From contig NAVB01001751.1 in the NCBI GenBank assembly GCA_002179805.1, forward strand, positions 1-64,000: 64,000 nucleotides of DNA, written 5' to 3'. Both the position numbers and the translations under genes were made by a program. A model generated the notes under the pieces. It had not been told where the DNA came from. It saw only the letters and a list, made by a program, of their open reading frames with translations, and ran no database searches. Source of the stretch: Acanthamoeba lenticulata. Lineage: Eukaryota > Discosea > Longamoebia > Acanthamoebidae. This document shows positions 53,583 through 64,000 of the stretch, in pieces; position 1 is the stretch's first letter, and each line of letters begins with the position of its first letter.

Positions 53583-55059
53583 ATGGCAACGGAAGAGGGG
53601 CTGGGTCGGGCCTTGGCTGCCTTTGGGGGTGAGGATGCGATCCAGGTGGAGCATCTCCTCAGCCTGGAGCCTTTCCGATCCTCGTTTGGTTCGTGATTTT
53701 CCTCATCTGCTACGATCGATCGCAGCTGGCCTGCCCCTCCTCATCCACTACGATTCAAGGGCAGTGGTGGTCGACGGCGCGGAGCTGCTCGCCGTCACGC
53801 AGGTCGAGGCCGCGCTGCACTCGTCCGTGTCGCTCGAGCAGGCCGAGGCCGTGCGCCGCCTCCTCGACCTCCTCGCCACGAGCGCCGTGCGAGTCGAGGC
53901 CGTGCCCAACACGATCGCTGAGCGACTGGCCGAGCTTCTCCTCGTCTCTGGCTTGAGCGACGCCGGCGACTCGGCGCTGACGACGGAGGACCTGCTGCGG
54001 GTCGTGGCGCTCCTCGCCTCGCACGGTGCGCGTGAGGATGGCCATAGTGCCGCGTCGTGGCTTGGCTAACGCCCCAAGGGCTCGCGCGGCGCGCAGAGGA
54101 CCACCTGGAGGCCTGGGAGTCGATGGACCTGCGGCGCTGGCTTGCCCGGCTGGCCCACAGCGACGCCACCGGCGACGCGCCGGTCGGCCGGCTGGCGGCC
54201 GCTGTGCTGCCTCGCTTCGCCGACCTTCAGCGCAGGGACCGCGTCGTGACCTTTCGCTTCGGCGGCGGCGAAGACAAAGACAAGGGCGACCGTGACGCAG
54301 CCGTTCGGGTCGACATCCGGCAGCTGCGGTATGGCCAGGTCGGGCTGGCCTGGAAGGTCTGGGACTCGGGCCTCCTGCTCTCGTCCTTCATATTCCACCA
54401 CCGAGAGGCCTTTCGTGGTCGCAATGTGCTCGAGCTCGGCAGGTACACCGGTCCAGAGAGAGCCCAGGACGTCCTGGCCTCATATTGATTGACTGACCTG
54501 TGCGTGTGAGTGCGCAGCGGGTGCGGTCTGGCGGGGCTGGTGATGGCCCACTTTGCCGCGCGGGTGGTCCTGACGGACTACATCGACGAGGTCCTGGACA
54601 ACATCCGCCACAACGTGGCGGTCCACCGCGCTTGCGTCCCTCCGACCGCCGCCGCGGCCGCCGCTGGCGACCCCGACGCGGTCGTCGTGCAGCGGCTGGA
54701 CTGGACCGACCCGGCCACCTACGCCAGCAGCAGCGGCAGCACCGGCTTGGTCGCTGACGTCATCATCGGGTCGGACGTCGTGTACGACCTCACGGCCGCC
54801 GCGTGCGTGCCGCGCGTGATCCGCGCCCTTCTGCACCCGCGCCACGGGGTGGCCATCCTGGTCCTGCCTGCCATGCGCCTGGTTCGTTGGTTGTTGTGCC
54901 TCTTGCTGGGTCTTCTTCTTGTCTTAAATTGATCGCGGGCAGGGCGTGGCGCGGTTCGAGGAGGCGATGGAAGCGGAGGGCCTGCGCGGGCGGAGGTGGG
55001 TCGTCCCCAACCGCGGCAAAGACGACACCCTCCACTTCTACGTTTTCGTACCTTCGTAA
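53583..55059 (+). CDS. Family-16 (METTL21/FAM86-type) protein methyltransferase
   Basis: Start ATG 53583 (MATEEGLGRALAAFGGEDAI). The helical N-terminal half (LLRSIAAGLPLLIHYDSRAV, AEAVRRLLDLLATSAVRVEA, DLRRWLARLAHSDATGDAP) has no motif I can name. The C-terminal half is a methyltransferase-16 domain: GLAWKVWDSGLLLSSFIFHH, RNVLELGSGCGLAGLVMAH (SAM motif I, split by an intron), VVLTDYIDEVLDNIRHNVAV and VADVIIGSDVVYD (the DVVY post-motif). The family methylates lysines of elongation factors, chaperones and similar proteins. Substrate not predictable. Convergent with the ALKBH8-like gene, about 100 bases apart. Confidence 0.75.
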
Positions 55060-55159
55060 TAAAATGTAATTATTTAATCATTTATCACGTATTTTTATAT
55101 TTTTATTTCTCAAAATACTCATGGAATTGAAAGCTTGAGGTCGCTTCATGAAGGCGTTC

Positions 55160-56180
55160 TCACACATTGCCATCTCGTTTCACGACGCGGAAGGTGAGCG
55201 AGATGCGCCGGCCTCGAGGGATCGTCTTGCCCGCCACCTTGTCGGCCCTTTTGTGCTCGATCCCGTGCTGCCACCCGTATCTGCAGATAGCGCCACCACA
55301 GACTCAGCGTGCCATGGCAAGGAGCATGAACAAGAGAGTAGTGAGTAGTAGGGACGATACCTGGCCTGGCCCTGGAGAATGGCGAGTGACCGCGGACGGA
55401 GCACGACCGGGATCGTCTCGCCAGACTGAAGGCTGGTAAAGTTCATGACGCAGGTGGAGAGCAACGAGAGCGAGACCACGCAAGGCCCGAAGCAGTGGGT
55501 CTTGTCGATGTGGGGGTTGATGCCCTGGCCAGGCGTGTACTCTGAAGAAGAAGAAGAAGAAGAATGGTCAGCAAAACACACTCAAACCGAAGCTGTGGCT
55601 GCGCACCGTTGATGATCAGTTGATCAAATTGTGGGAGGCCATGCTGTCGCAGTTTCTCAATCACTCGCTGAGCAAAGGGAGGCATCGCTATGAGGGCGGA
55701 GGTGTTGATGTCCTGTCGTGAATAGTCATACTCATAGCCGTAGTGCTGCGTGCGCCTGCCAAACATGTGAAATGAGGCTTCAGCGCCTCATATGCCCTGC
55801 TGCAGGCACGCCTTTCATTACCTGTGCAGTTTCTCACTCCATTCCAACGCATCTATCTCTTGCACCAACGCTTGCTCTTCTTCAACGGTGATAAAGTTTT
55901 CCAAGTAGTTCAGGTCTGGTGGCAATTGCATAGCAACCTGCCCAGTCGGGGTGCTTGTTGTGCTCACATACGCCGCTGCTGGCCGCCCTGTGCTGCTGCT
56001 GGTCCCTGCACACGGAGCTCAGCTATATGCCGCTGGAGCGCAGCTGCTTTCCGGCGAAAGAGACAAAAGCCCACCTTGAGCCGGTTGCGTGGTCGCCTGG
56101 CCCCGCCCTTGTCTTGGTGCCCCCGCAGGTTTGCCACCCCTCGCTCCTCCTCCTGGCTGAATCCTCTGGTTCCGGCTCAT
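55160..56180 (-). CDS. AlkB-family dioxygenase, ALKBH8-like
   Basis: Start ATG 56180 (MSRNQRIQPGGGARGGKPAG). A Gly/Arg/Thr-rich head joins in phase (PAQ|G|TSSSTGRPA) to LPPDLNYLENFITVEEEQAL. Next: RRTQHYGYEYDYSRQDI, MPPFAQRVIEKLRQHGLPQF, YTPGQGINPHIDKTHCFG, VVSLSLLSTCVMNF, ARYRWQHGIEHKRADK and PRGRRISLTFRVVK. H-x-D in PHID, the distal His in WQHGI and the Arg pair in RGRRISLTFR are the Fe(II)/2-oxoglutarate ligands of the AlkB fold. Resemblance is strongest to ALKBH8, which modifies tRNA wobble uridines, but no RRM or methyltransferase domain is present. Interestingly, animal ALKBH8 acts on tRNA-Sec. Confidence 0.8.
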
Positions 56181-56324
56181 TGTGTTGTTTGTGACAAACA
56201 ACCCCACCCTTGCCAGGAACAGTTCAAGCCGGTGCTGAAAATATTCGTGGTATTTTCCCCCTTCCCTGGTTTGGTTTTGGGTCCCAGCTGTTCATTTCCA
56301 CATGAACTCCAACATTTTCAGGGT

Positions 56325-58978
56325 TCAACAAGTTGTTGTTTTGTCTCCAGGGGAAGGGGACATGCCGCCGTTTAGGAACTGCTTTTCTCGCTGCCTGCGA
56401 GTTGACATCACACAAACAAGTGTTAGACCAAAGAAACAAAAAAAGAGAAAGGGATCCTCATACCGTTCTGCAAGTTGTAGAGCCTCCATGGCCTGGAACC
56501 AGGGCAAGTCCTTGACATTGGCAAAGTGGACGCAGAACCACTTGGTGCGCTTGGCCAAGTAGTTCTTTCGGGCGCACCGCTGAAGCCACTCGCGGCACTC
56601 GTCCTCGCGCCCGCGTACCGACGACAGGCGGGCCATGCAAAAGTAGGTCCAGTAGTAGTTGGTGCGCAGCTGCGCTTTGAGGATCTCCTCGGCCCGGTTC
56701 CACAGCCGCTCCCGCTCCTCGGCGTCCGTCTTCGAGCACGAGTCGAGCACAAACGTCCTGTTTGTTGGCGATTTCACAAAAGGCCGCTACATGAGTGAGC
56801 ATGCTCACGTCACCTGCCAAGCGGGAGGAGGAAGCGCACATGGCCAAGTTGCACTGCGTGAGGGCGTTGTCGGGCTTGAGGGCCGACGCCTGGTTGTACT
56901 TCTCGTAGGACAGCTGGAACAGATCCTGGCGCCAGTGCCCGTCGGCCGTGTCAGCCCTTCATATTCTAGAGCTTCTTGGCTAGAACCAATCACCAGCAAA
57001 CACTACCTTGGTCTCGGCCGGGCTGGCGATCATGGCGTGGTCGCTCAGGGCCAGGCCGTAGTTGCTCAACACGATGTCCCTGGGGCACATGACAGCACTT
57101 GTTGAATGAATGATGTCATTCCTCCAATGCACGGTATGTGTTTGTGGGCGTTTGCGGCCGTACTTGTCCAAGTCGCGGTCCGAGAGCTGCAGCGACGCCT
57201 CGTACTTGCCGTAGGACTCTCGGAACAGGAGCGAGACTGCCGTGGTTAAAAAGGAAGATGACGTGGGATGCTGACGTCAGCATACACAATGGGTAATTGA
57301 CAACTTTGAGGCGCGCGCGTACCGTGCTGGACCTGCTCGGGGCTGAGGACCATGCGGGTCTTGGCCAACGCCGCGATCTTGCTCGTGGCGTACTCGGACA
57401 GCGCGTCGGCCCACTCGCTCAGGATCTGGGAGTCGGTGGGCGAGAGCGCGTGGGCCTCGGCCAGCTTGCGGCACGACTGCTCAAAGAGGCAGTCGACCGT
57501 GGCGTAGTCGGTGCCGGCGGCCGAGGCCACCTCGGTCGAGGCCTCGGTCATCTTGCGCGCGGCGTGCGTGCGCAGGGTGGCGGCCCACTCGCTCAGCGCC
57601 CACCAGTGGTCGTCCATCCCGCGCCGCAGCTCGGCCGACTGGGCCAGCTTGGCGTAGGCCCGCAGGAAGAGCCTGTCCGAGACCGCCCCGTGCTTCATGC
57701 GGGCCAGCTCGGTCAGCGAGATGCCCCAATTGTTGGTCGCCACGTAGACCTCTTCGGTCCAAGAGAAGCACCCGCGCAGGATGACGTCAGCAGCAAATAT
57801 GAATGTTTAAAAAAAAGTTGATTAGGGTCGGACCGGTTGAGTCGGTGGCGTCCTTGCTCTGCGGCATGCTCATGGCCGAGGCGTACTCCTCGCACGCAAT
57901 GACCAGCAGCCGCGTGACCATCTCATGGTGCTCGCGCTTTCTCTGCGCGCAACACACACATGCGTGGAGGCTCAGGGTCGTGCCCACGCTGTGGCGAGTG
58001 TGAGGCCGCCGTGGTGGTGGTGGAGCGGGACCGACCTTGAGGTATTCGGGCGTGCGCTCGGTGCAGTTTCGCTTCTCCTCGGCCCGGCTCTGGCGCATGG
58101 CCTCGACCTCCTTCTGCAGGGCGTGGCCCCGGGTCAGCCAGTCTCTGTCCACTTGACCAGGTCAGCTCAGCTCCGACTCGAGACGAGGACTCTGCAGCTC
58201 TGCAGCGCGTACCGCACGGTGGCGGGCAGCCGCAGCTTCTTGGTGTGGTATTTGCCCCGCCCGGGCACTTCGACCGGCTTGGGCGGCGGCGGCTTCTTTG
58301 GCTTGGCCTCGCCGCTGGGCGCGTCAGCGTTTGTCCCTGCCTCCGCAGCCTCCGCGGCTTCCTCTTGCTCCTCTTCCTGCTCCTGCTCCTGCTCCTCCTC
58401 AACCTCGTCCACCGCGTCGAGGTCGACCGCGCAGTACTCCCACTCGATCTCCAGACGCTCCCTGTCGGCGGGCCGCGCACGCCACGTCATACCACGTCAG
58501 ACCCACACACAAACACAGCAGAGCACATGGGCGGAGGAGGAACCTGAAGAGGGCGCGCCACGTCGTGCAGGCCCCGCAAATGGGCAGCTGGAGGTCGGCT
58601 CGGCTGGCGCTGTGCCGGGCCCACGTTCGTGTGTACAATCGTTTCCAGTTCTGCGCAGGGTCCGAGTGTCATCCACCGCCACTACCACAACATCACCATT
58701 AACCATGACAAGGGGGTGAAGGGGGCAAAGACCTCGTCGTCGTAGGCGAGGGTGTGGCACAGGTGGCAGACCCGGGCCAGCGCGCACAGGTTGTAGTGGT
58801 CCAGGAAGGAGACGAGATAGAGCGCCAGCTCAGGCGGCAGCAGCGAAAAGAAGTCCACAAGGGCCGCTGCTCGCGCCTCAGGGCGCCCTGAGGCGTCTGA
58901 TGTGGCTGCGCGTGGCCGATTGTTGAGACGATCGTCGCGCACGCGCACCTCCTCACAACTGATTTCCATCATATCCAT
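56325..58978 (-). CDS. F-box protein with TPR-like helical repeats
   Basis: Start ATG 58978 (MDMMEISCEEVRVRDDRLNN). F-box in exon 1 (LLPPELALYLVSFLDHYNLC, ALARVCHLCHTLAYDDE), continuing over an intron to NWKRLYTRTWARH. Next comes a Glu-rich and Lys/Pro-rich linker (VDEVEEEQEQEQEEEQEEAA). A long helical region of TPR/SEL1-like units follows: KREHHEMVTRLLVIACEEYA, NNWGISLTELARMKHGAVSD, EWAATLRTHAARKMTEASTE, DIVLSNYGLALSDHAMI, YEKYNQASALKPDNALTQCN and NYYWTYFCMARLSSVRGRED. The repeated W/Y-G-x-A-L-S/T pattern resembles amoebal TPR-like proteins. Presumed SCF substrate receptor. At least ten exons; ends at TGA 56325. The join of the F-box and repeat parts is inferred from continuous frames. Confidence 0.65.
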
Positions 58979-59209
58979 CAATAGAAGAGGGTTTCTGCAC
59001 TCCAACGGCTGTAGAAGAAAAAAGTACTCCTGCAGTAGCCCACGTGTATCTCTTTCTTGGGGGTGCACCCTCTTCAGTTCGGGATCTTGCGTTATGCCAC
59101 AACTTGTGCGATACAGAAAAGCACGAAAAAAGAAATATCGATTTTCTGCACCTTTTTGTGCAGGAAAAAGAAAAAGAAACTATCACTGTTGCGCTTTGGT
59201 GGTGCAGAG

Positions 59210-61590
59210 ATGGGTTCACGACATGAGCTGCTGATTGGCTGCGTGGGGAAGCCCTCGGCAGGAAAGAGCTCGTTTCTCAATGCCAGTACCGATGCACAGG
59301 CCAAAATCGGTGCTCATGGCCTTCATTTTCAGTGATTTTATGCAGTTGTAGGCAAAAGATTAACGTTTGCATTGGTGCCCTTCTGCTCCATCGTGCTTTG
59401 GCCTCTTCACAGGTTCCTATCCGTTCACTACCATCGGTACGTCACCGCCCCCAACCACGTGAGCGTGCCTGCAGCTCGCACCCGTGTTCTCACCCATTGC
59501 CCTTCACACAGAGCCCAACGTGGGCGTCACCTACTTTCAGGTGCTCCTCTCCTTCATCTTCGTCCTCCTCCTCCTTCATCCTCTTCATCCCTCTCGCTTC
59601 CTCTCCTGACCCGAGCCTCGGCCACACGCACACGCTGCAGTCGCCTTGTCCGTGCGCCCGGTTCGAGAAGTCGGACCAGTGCCGGCCGCGCTACGGACGC
59701 TGCGTGAACGGGACGCGCTTCATCCCCGTCAAGATGCTCGACGTCGCCGGCCTCGTCCCCGGTACCAACCCATTTGTATTTTATTTTATTTTATTTTATT
59801 TTATTTTATTTTATTTTACGTCTTTGTTGCTCACTTGTGTGACCCCCGACGTGGCCAGGCGCGTCGGAGGGGAAGGGCCTGGGCAACAAGTTCCTGGACG
59901 ACCTGCGCCAGGCCGACATTCTCCTCCACATCATCGACGTCTCTGGCACCACCAACGAGAAGGGCGAAGCGACGAAGGGCTACGACCCGATCAACGACAT
60001 CGAGTGGCTCGACAGTGAAATCCACGCGTGCGTTTATCTTTCGGCTCTTCTTCATGCAGGCCCTTGTTCCTTCTTCACCTTTTGCTGACTGCAACACCAC
60101 AGGTGGATCTTCAACAACCTGTGGACACGATGGCCCAACATCACCCGCCGACATGTCGCCACGAGTACGATTTAAAGCACAACACTTATTGTTTTTTCAA
60201 TATTATTATTATTATTATTTTATTGTTCTTTTTTAATTGATGGTTTGAAACCGCGCAGAGAGCACGGCGGCGGCGACGCTGCAGGCGCAGCTGTCGGGCT
60301 ACGGCTCGCGGCAAGTGCAGATCCAGGAGGCCCTCGACCGACTCAACGTCAAGGAGCCCTCCGACATGGACAAGTGGCACGTCTTCATCGTCTTCCTCGC
60401 CCTCGTCGTCATCTTCATCATCGTCATCATCACCATCATCGCCGCTTACGTGGGTTCCGGTGGTCCGTGCAGGGACTCGAAGCGGGTGCACGATTTCGTG
60501 GACATGTTCATGAAGGTGCGCTTCCCGACCATCTACGTCCTCAACAAGATCGACTCGCCGGGCGCCGACGCCAACGTCCTCCGCATCTGCAACAAATACA
60601 GCGACGTGCGTTGCCTTTTCCTCGCGTGTGCGTGCGCGTGTGCATGTGCGGCCCCGGCATGACACGACACACGCGGGGGGGGGGGACGCGTAGGGCCACA
60701 TCGTGCTGTCGAGCGCGCTGGCCGAGTGCTTCCTGAAGAAGATGCGAAAGGCCAACATGGTGCTGTACGAGGACGGCGGCAGCGACTTCACCTCCACGAA
60801 GGACCTCGCCGACCTGCCCTCCGACGAGTGGCCCGAGGGCGGCGCCGCCCTGCGCGAGCTCGAGCCCAAGGCCCTGAAGACGTACGTCGACGTCCTCGTC
60901 TTGGTGGTCCTCGTCCTTGTCCTCGTCCTCGTCCTCGCGACTTTGGCTGACGACGATGAAAACAACAAACAAACAACCAAACGACAAACATCACGAGGCC
61001 TCCAGGCTGGAGAAGATCAGGGACCTGGTGCTGTTCAGGTACGGCGGGACGGGCGTGCAGGACGCCATCCGCAAGGCCGTCGAGGTGAAGCGCTACATCC
61101 CGGTCTATCCCGTCCGCAACCTCAACAAGTTCACTTGCGACCGGTGCGCAATGATGATGATGGCAATGGCAATCGCGATGACGATGATGGTCATGAAGGT
61201 GATCTCATCATCGCGCGCGCGTGAACAGGACGGGCGGCGTGTTCCGAGACTGCCTGCTGGCCCCGCCCGGCACGACCGTGCGAGAGTTTGCGCGCATGGT
61301 CGACCACCAGATGGAGCAGTTCTTTGCCTACGCCGAGGGCCTGTCTGGCCAGCGAGTGCGTCGCCCGCCCGCTTGCCGCGCATGATGAAGATGAGCTGAC
61401 GTTCAACATGGCTGCAGTTAGGCGAGGACGAGCTCATCACGGAGGAGAACAACATCCTCAAGTTCGTGGTGCAGCAGACGCCCGAGGCGCAGGCGGCGCA
61501 GACCGCCAAGGACTCGGACAAGAAGCAGCAACAGCAGCAGCAAAAGGCCGCCGCGGCCAAGAAGAAGGAGGACAAGTCGGCCGACGCCTG
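59210..61590 (+). CDS. YGR210/OLA1-related Obg-family GTPase
   Basis: Start ATG 59210 ([20 protein letters not shown]). G1 GKPSAGKS, G2 region SYPFTTI and [12 protein letters not shown]/Cys-rich insert ([20 protein letters not shown]), G3 [29 protein letters not shown]4 NKID ([12 protein letters not shown]), G5-like LSSALAECF, and a C-terminal TGS domain ([27 protein letters not shown]). This is the archaeal-type YGR210 branch next to OLA1/YchF rather than DRG. Ribosome-associated GTP or ATP hydrolysis is expected. One intron carries a TTTTA repeat. The Gln/Lys/Ala tail is variable. About ten exons; stop TGA 61588-61590. Confidence 0.85.
59777..59818. repeat. (TTTTA)n pentanucleotide microsatellite
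   Basis: About eight tandem TTTTA units in an intron of the YGR210-like gene, likely length-polymorphic. Confidence 0.9.
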
Positions 61591-61706
61591 AACAGTCGCC
61601 TCTCTTGTCGTTCTCTTTCCTCTTTGTTGTTCAAATTTTCATTGTTTTTTTCTTCTTCTTTCGTGGACATCGCTTCACGAAACTCTGCTGTTGCTGTTGT
61701 TGTTGT

Positions 61707-62873
61707 TTACGCGGCGGTCGTCGTAGTGGCGTTGGTGGTGGCGTTGGCGTTGGTGTTGCCGTTGTTGATGGCGTCGATGGCCGACCCAGGGCAGTTCTGC
61801 AGGAGGTTGACTTGCACTGTGGCCGTGACGTCGACCTCGCCAGCCAGGACCGGCGTCGTCGCGCTGGCCACCGCGAGCGCGGAGGCTGCCAACACAACAG
61901 CACAGCACACAAGTCCCACGTGGTCAGGCTTCCTTCTTGTTCGCTCGAGCAGAGCCACAGAGTTGGCGGGGGGAGTAGTCGTACTGTCGAGCGAGGACGA
62001 GGCAGGCGCGTAGAGCGGCGACAGGGAGACGGCGCCAAGGCCCACCGCCTGGCACCCGATCTCGTTGAGGATGATCCGCCCGTAGCTGATGGCGTTGGAC
62101 ACGGCAAGCCGCGTCGCGTCCTGCTGCGCCTGGGCAACTGTTGTCCACAGAACAAGTCAAGAGGGTGAGGCTGTCCGTCCGGCTGCATTGCTGCGCGCAG
62201 GACTTGACTTGGGCGCAAGATTGCGTACCCGCTGCGTCAGAGGGCACCAACGAGACCGAGTTGATGTTGTTGGCGCCTGCGGCGACGGCCGCGTCGATGG
62301 CCTGGCCGGCCTGGGACGCGGGCACTTCGAAGCTCACCGTGTTGGAGGCGCGGAAGACGGTGTCGTCTTCACCCGTCGACGAGGAGCCGTTGGCTGTAGC
62401 GGCGAGAGGAATGGGCGAGGGCGTCGGGGTCGGGTTGTTGATCTGCGTCAGCGAGATGCTGCTGGTCTGCAGCTTCGAAACCTGTGGTGCTCATGGTGAG
62501 GAAGAATGTTGAACAAAGAAGGGAGAAAAGAGCAAAAGCGCACGTTGAGGGACTGGAGGGCCGACACCACCGCCGCGGCCGAGTTTGCGGCCTCAGCCTG
62601 CGCCTGGCTGGCGTTGGGCGCCTCGAACTGCACGCCCAACTGGACCTGGGCGATGTCGGCCGCGATGGTGACCGTTCCTGTTGAATTTGGACGACAATTG
62701 TAAGCCACCAGTTGATGGTTCAACACACGGCGTTGGTGATGTACGCACCGGTGCCCGAAGCAGTCACCACGTTGGCGGCTGCGCTGTTGGTGTCCTGGGC
62801 GCCGACCGTCCAGGCGCACAGGAGGGCCACAAGGAGGAAGCAGGTGGTTGTGGAGAGCATCGCCTTCATCATG
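61707..62873 (-). CDS. Secreted SIMPL-domain (DUF541) protein
   Basis: Start ATG 62873 with a signal peptide (MMKAMLSTTTCFLLVALLCA, cleavage about WTVGAQ). Mature sequence: VTIAADIAQVQLGVQFEAPN, AQAEAANSAAAVVSALQSLN, KLQTSSISLTQINNPTPTPS, TVSFEVPASQAGQAIDAAVA, AGANNINSVSLVPSDAA, ATRLAVSNAISYGRIILNEI and GCQAVGLGAVSLSPLYAP. This repeats the beta-alpha pattern of SIMPL/DUF541 periplasmic or secreted proteins. The C-terminus is Asn/Thr-rich (NNGNTNANATTNATTTTAA), suggesting N-glycosylation. Function of the family is unclear. It is common in bacteria and uncommon in eukaryotes, but the gene has introns and native codon use. Confidence 0.7.
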
Positions 62874-63342
62874 TATCGGCCGGTGGTTACAAGGTGGAGG
62901 AACGAACTTGGTGTAGAGAGTTACTGTAAACTGGGGAAGATAGGATTGAAAGGCCGGCTCAACTTTCTATATGTACCAGGCCAGAACCGGCCGGCACATG
63001 CCGTTTGTCCGACTCCAACGACCAGAAGGCGAAGTGCCCCTGGAAACTCGGCCACACCACCATCAATCGTCGTCTTCCTGCAGAACGAGCACATTTTATC
63101 TCGCGTCGTCAGTGGTCGGCGCCTTTTCTTACGGCGAGTTCCGATGCAACCTCCGTTGAGGGCATCAAACCCTTCTCCTTTTTGATCTTTTTTGTTTTTG
63201 TTTTTTTTTTTGTTGTTTTTTTAATCCTCTTCATTAAATGCTCCATCCTCCTACGTCAGCATCCACCACCAGCAATCAATCCACCATCCTCATAGATCTC
63301 CTTACAAGCTTGTTGTGATCACAAGTTCTCATAAGTCGCACT
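62874..63342. other. Intergenic region with T-rich run
   Basis: About 470 bases between the SIMPL gene start and the V-ATPase H stop, both genes on minus. It should contain the SIMPL promoter and the V-ATPase H 3' UTR. A T-rich run lies at about 63180-63225. No coding signal. Confidence 0.4.
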
Positions 63343-64000
63343 CTAGTTGGCGTTGGAGAGATACTCCCAGTTGTGCACCATCATCTTCTGCACGCAGAGC
63401 AGGGCCTGCTTCTGCACCTCGGGGTCGGAGCTGCTGGTCATGAGCTTCATGATGTCCACGTGTCCGTCCATCTTAGAAAGCACTCTGTCGTCACCACCAT
63501 CATCGCCAGCGAGTTGGCGCGTTAGCAACGAGGGCGCTCACCGGAACTACAACAACAACAACTCATCATGATCCCAAGCCCGAGGAGACGTACTTTCTGC
63601 CGCGAGGGTGGAAGCGCACAAACTCGCCCAAGTCGTAGCAGGCGATGGCCAACACTTGCGGGTTCGCCGACGACCGGATCAGGTCGATCAGCACGCTGCG
63701 CGTGTGGATGGGCGCGTGTGAGTGCAAACGCTCGATTGGGACATGCGGGGAGGGGGATCGACGTGTGGAATGGAGAGGGAGGACGACGTACCTGACGACC
63801 TTGAAGTTGTTCTCCTCGAACCGGCCGACGTTCTCCCTCCAGAACTTCTCCGAGCGGTGGACCAGCGACCACTCGAGGTTGCCCGACATGACCTCCTCCT
63901 TGTACAGCTCGAACGAGCTGGAGTGATTAAGTGTCGGTTTCCGGTTAATGTCGTCCGAGAGTTTGTTGCCGGGAAAGTGAGGAGGGCTGGAGCGTACTTG
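63343..64000 (-). CDS. VMA13: V-type ATPase subunit H (VMA13), C-terminal part, 5' end outside window
   Basis: The visible exons encode SFELYKEEVMSGNLEWSLVH, RSEKFWRENVGRFEENNFKV, IRSSANPQVLAIACYDLGEF, VRFHPRGRK, LSKMDGHVDIMKLMTSSSDP and EVQKQALLCVQKMMVHNWEY, ending LSNAN at TAG 63343. This is the C-terminal HEAT/armadillo domain of subunit H, which brakes or couples V1 to Vo. The gene continues past the right edge (the 3'-most visible donor side is near 64000). Contractile-vacuole and lysosome acidification is the expected role. Confidence 0.85.

Noticed and set aside
61707..62873. Calling the SIMPL gene a recent bacterial transfer
   Set aside because: Introns, signal peptide style and codon use match the surrounding genes; only an old event, if any, is possible.
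1..64000. tRNA or rRNA genes, CRISPR arrays, transposons, viral insertions
   Set aside because: I looked for A/B-box-like tRNA patterns, direct-repeat arrays, terminal inverted repeats and polymerase, integrase or capsid motifs by eye and found nothing convincing.

Overview
This is a nuclear window from a eukaryote with compact, intron-dense genes. Exons are GC-rich with strong G/C third positions. Introns are short (mostly 50-120 bases), GT-AG and visibly richer in A/T, often with simple-sequence runs. Thirty-three protein-coding loci are packed on both strands with 50-1000 bases between them. The content points to a free-living amoeba of the Amoebozoa, most likely an Acanthamoeba-like species: coactosin-type ADF-H proteins, a Dictyostelium-style tyrosine-kinase-like kinase, F-box/TPR-like proteins, and animal/plant-type nuclear complexes side by side. 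That assignment is inference. No tRNA, rRNA, CRISPR array, transposon or viral gene was seen.

Left part (1-20.9 kb): a C2/coiled-coil/DIL protein running off the left edge; a GATD1-type DJ-1 family protein; a very long SWIRM-amine oxidase (LSD1/KDM1 type) whose reading frame appears to run on into an Arg-Asp repeat and a Set2-type SRI domain; an NCS/recoverin-type calcium sensor; an ankyrin protein; a CENP-M-like kinetochore protein; a SANT plus C2H2 regulator with a plant-like C-terminal domain; an RlmL-type rRNA methyltransferase; and an acidic coiled-coil membrane protein.

Middle (20.9-44 kb): two-domain coactosin gene A; Mediator subunit 18; a TKL kinase; a FrnE/DsbA-like thiol oxidoreductase with a normal CPWC site; a CDIN1-type nuclease; AMPK beta; a second FrnE/DsbA-like gene in which the first active-site cysteine codon is an in-frame TGA and whose 3' flank carries a good candidate SECIS hairpin (a predicted selenoprotein, the main discovery here); a mitochondrial carrier; an Sds3 corepressor subunit; a small F-box gene; a C2 protein; a secreted GH128-like glycosidase; an unrecognised gene; and coactosin gene B.

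Right part (44-64 kb): MCM10 and proteasome subunit RPN8 on a shared divergent promoter; a homeobox factor; dCMP deaminase with a long extra C-terminus; a family-16 methyltransferase; an ALKBH8-like oxygenase; an F-box/TPR-like protein; a YGR210/OLA1-family GTPase; a secreted SIMPL-domain protein; and the 3' part of V-ATPase subunit H, cut by the right edge. MCM10 and dCMP deaminase, both S-phase genes in other eukaryotes, each have an E2F-like site close upstream of the start.

Exon joins were made by eye from reading frame, GT-AG signals and family resemblance. CDS coordinates run from start to stop codon and include introns.
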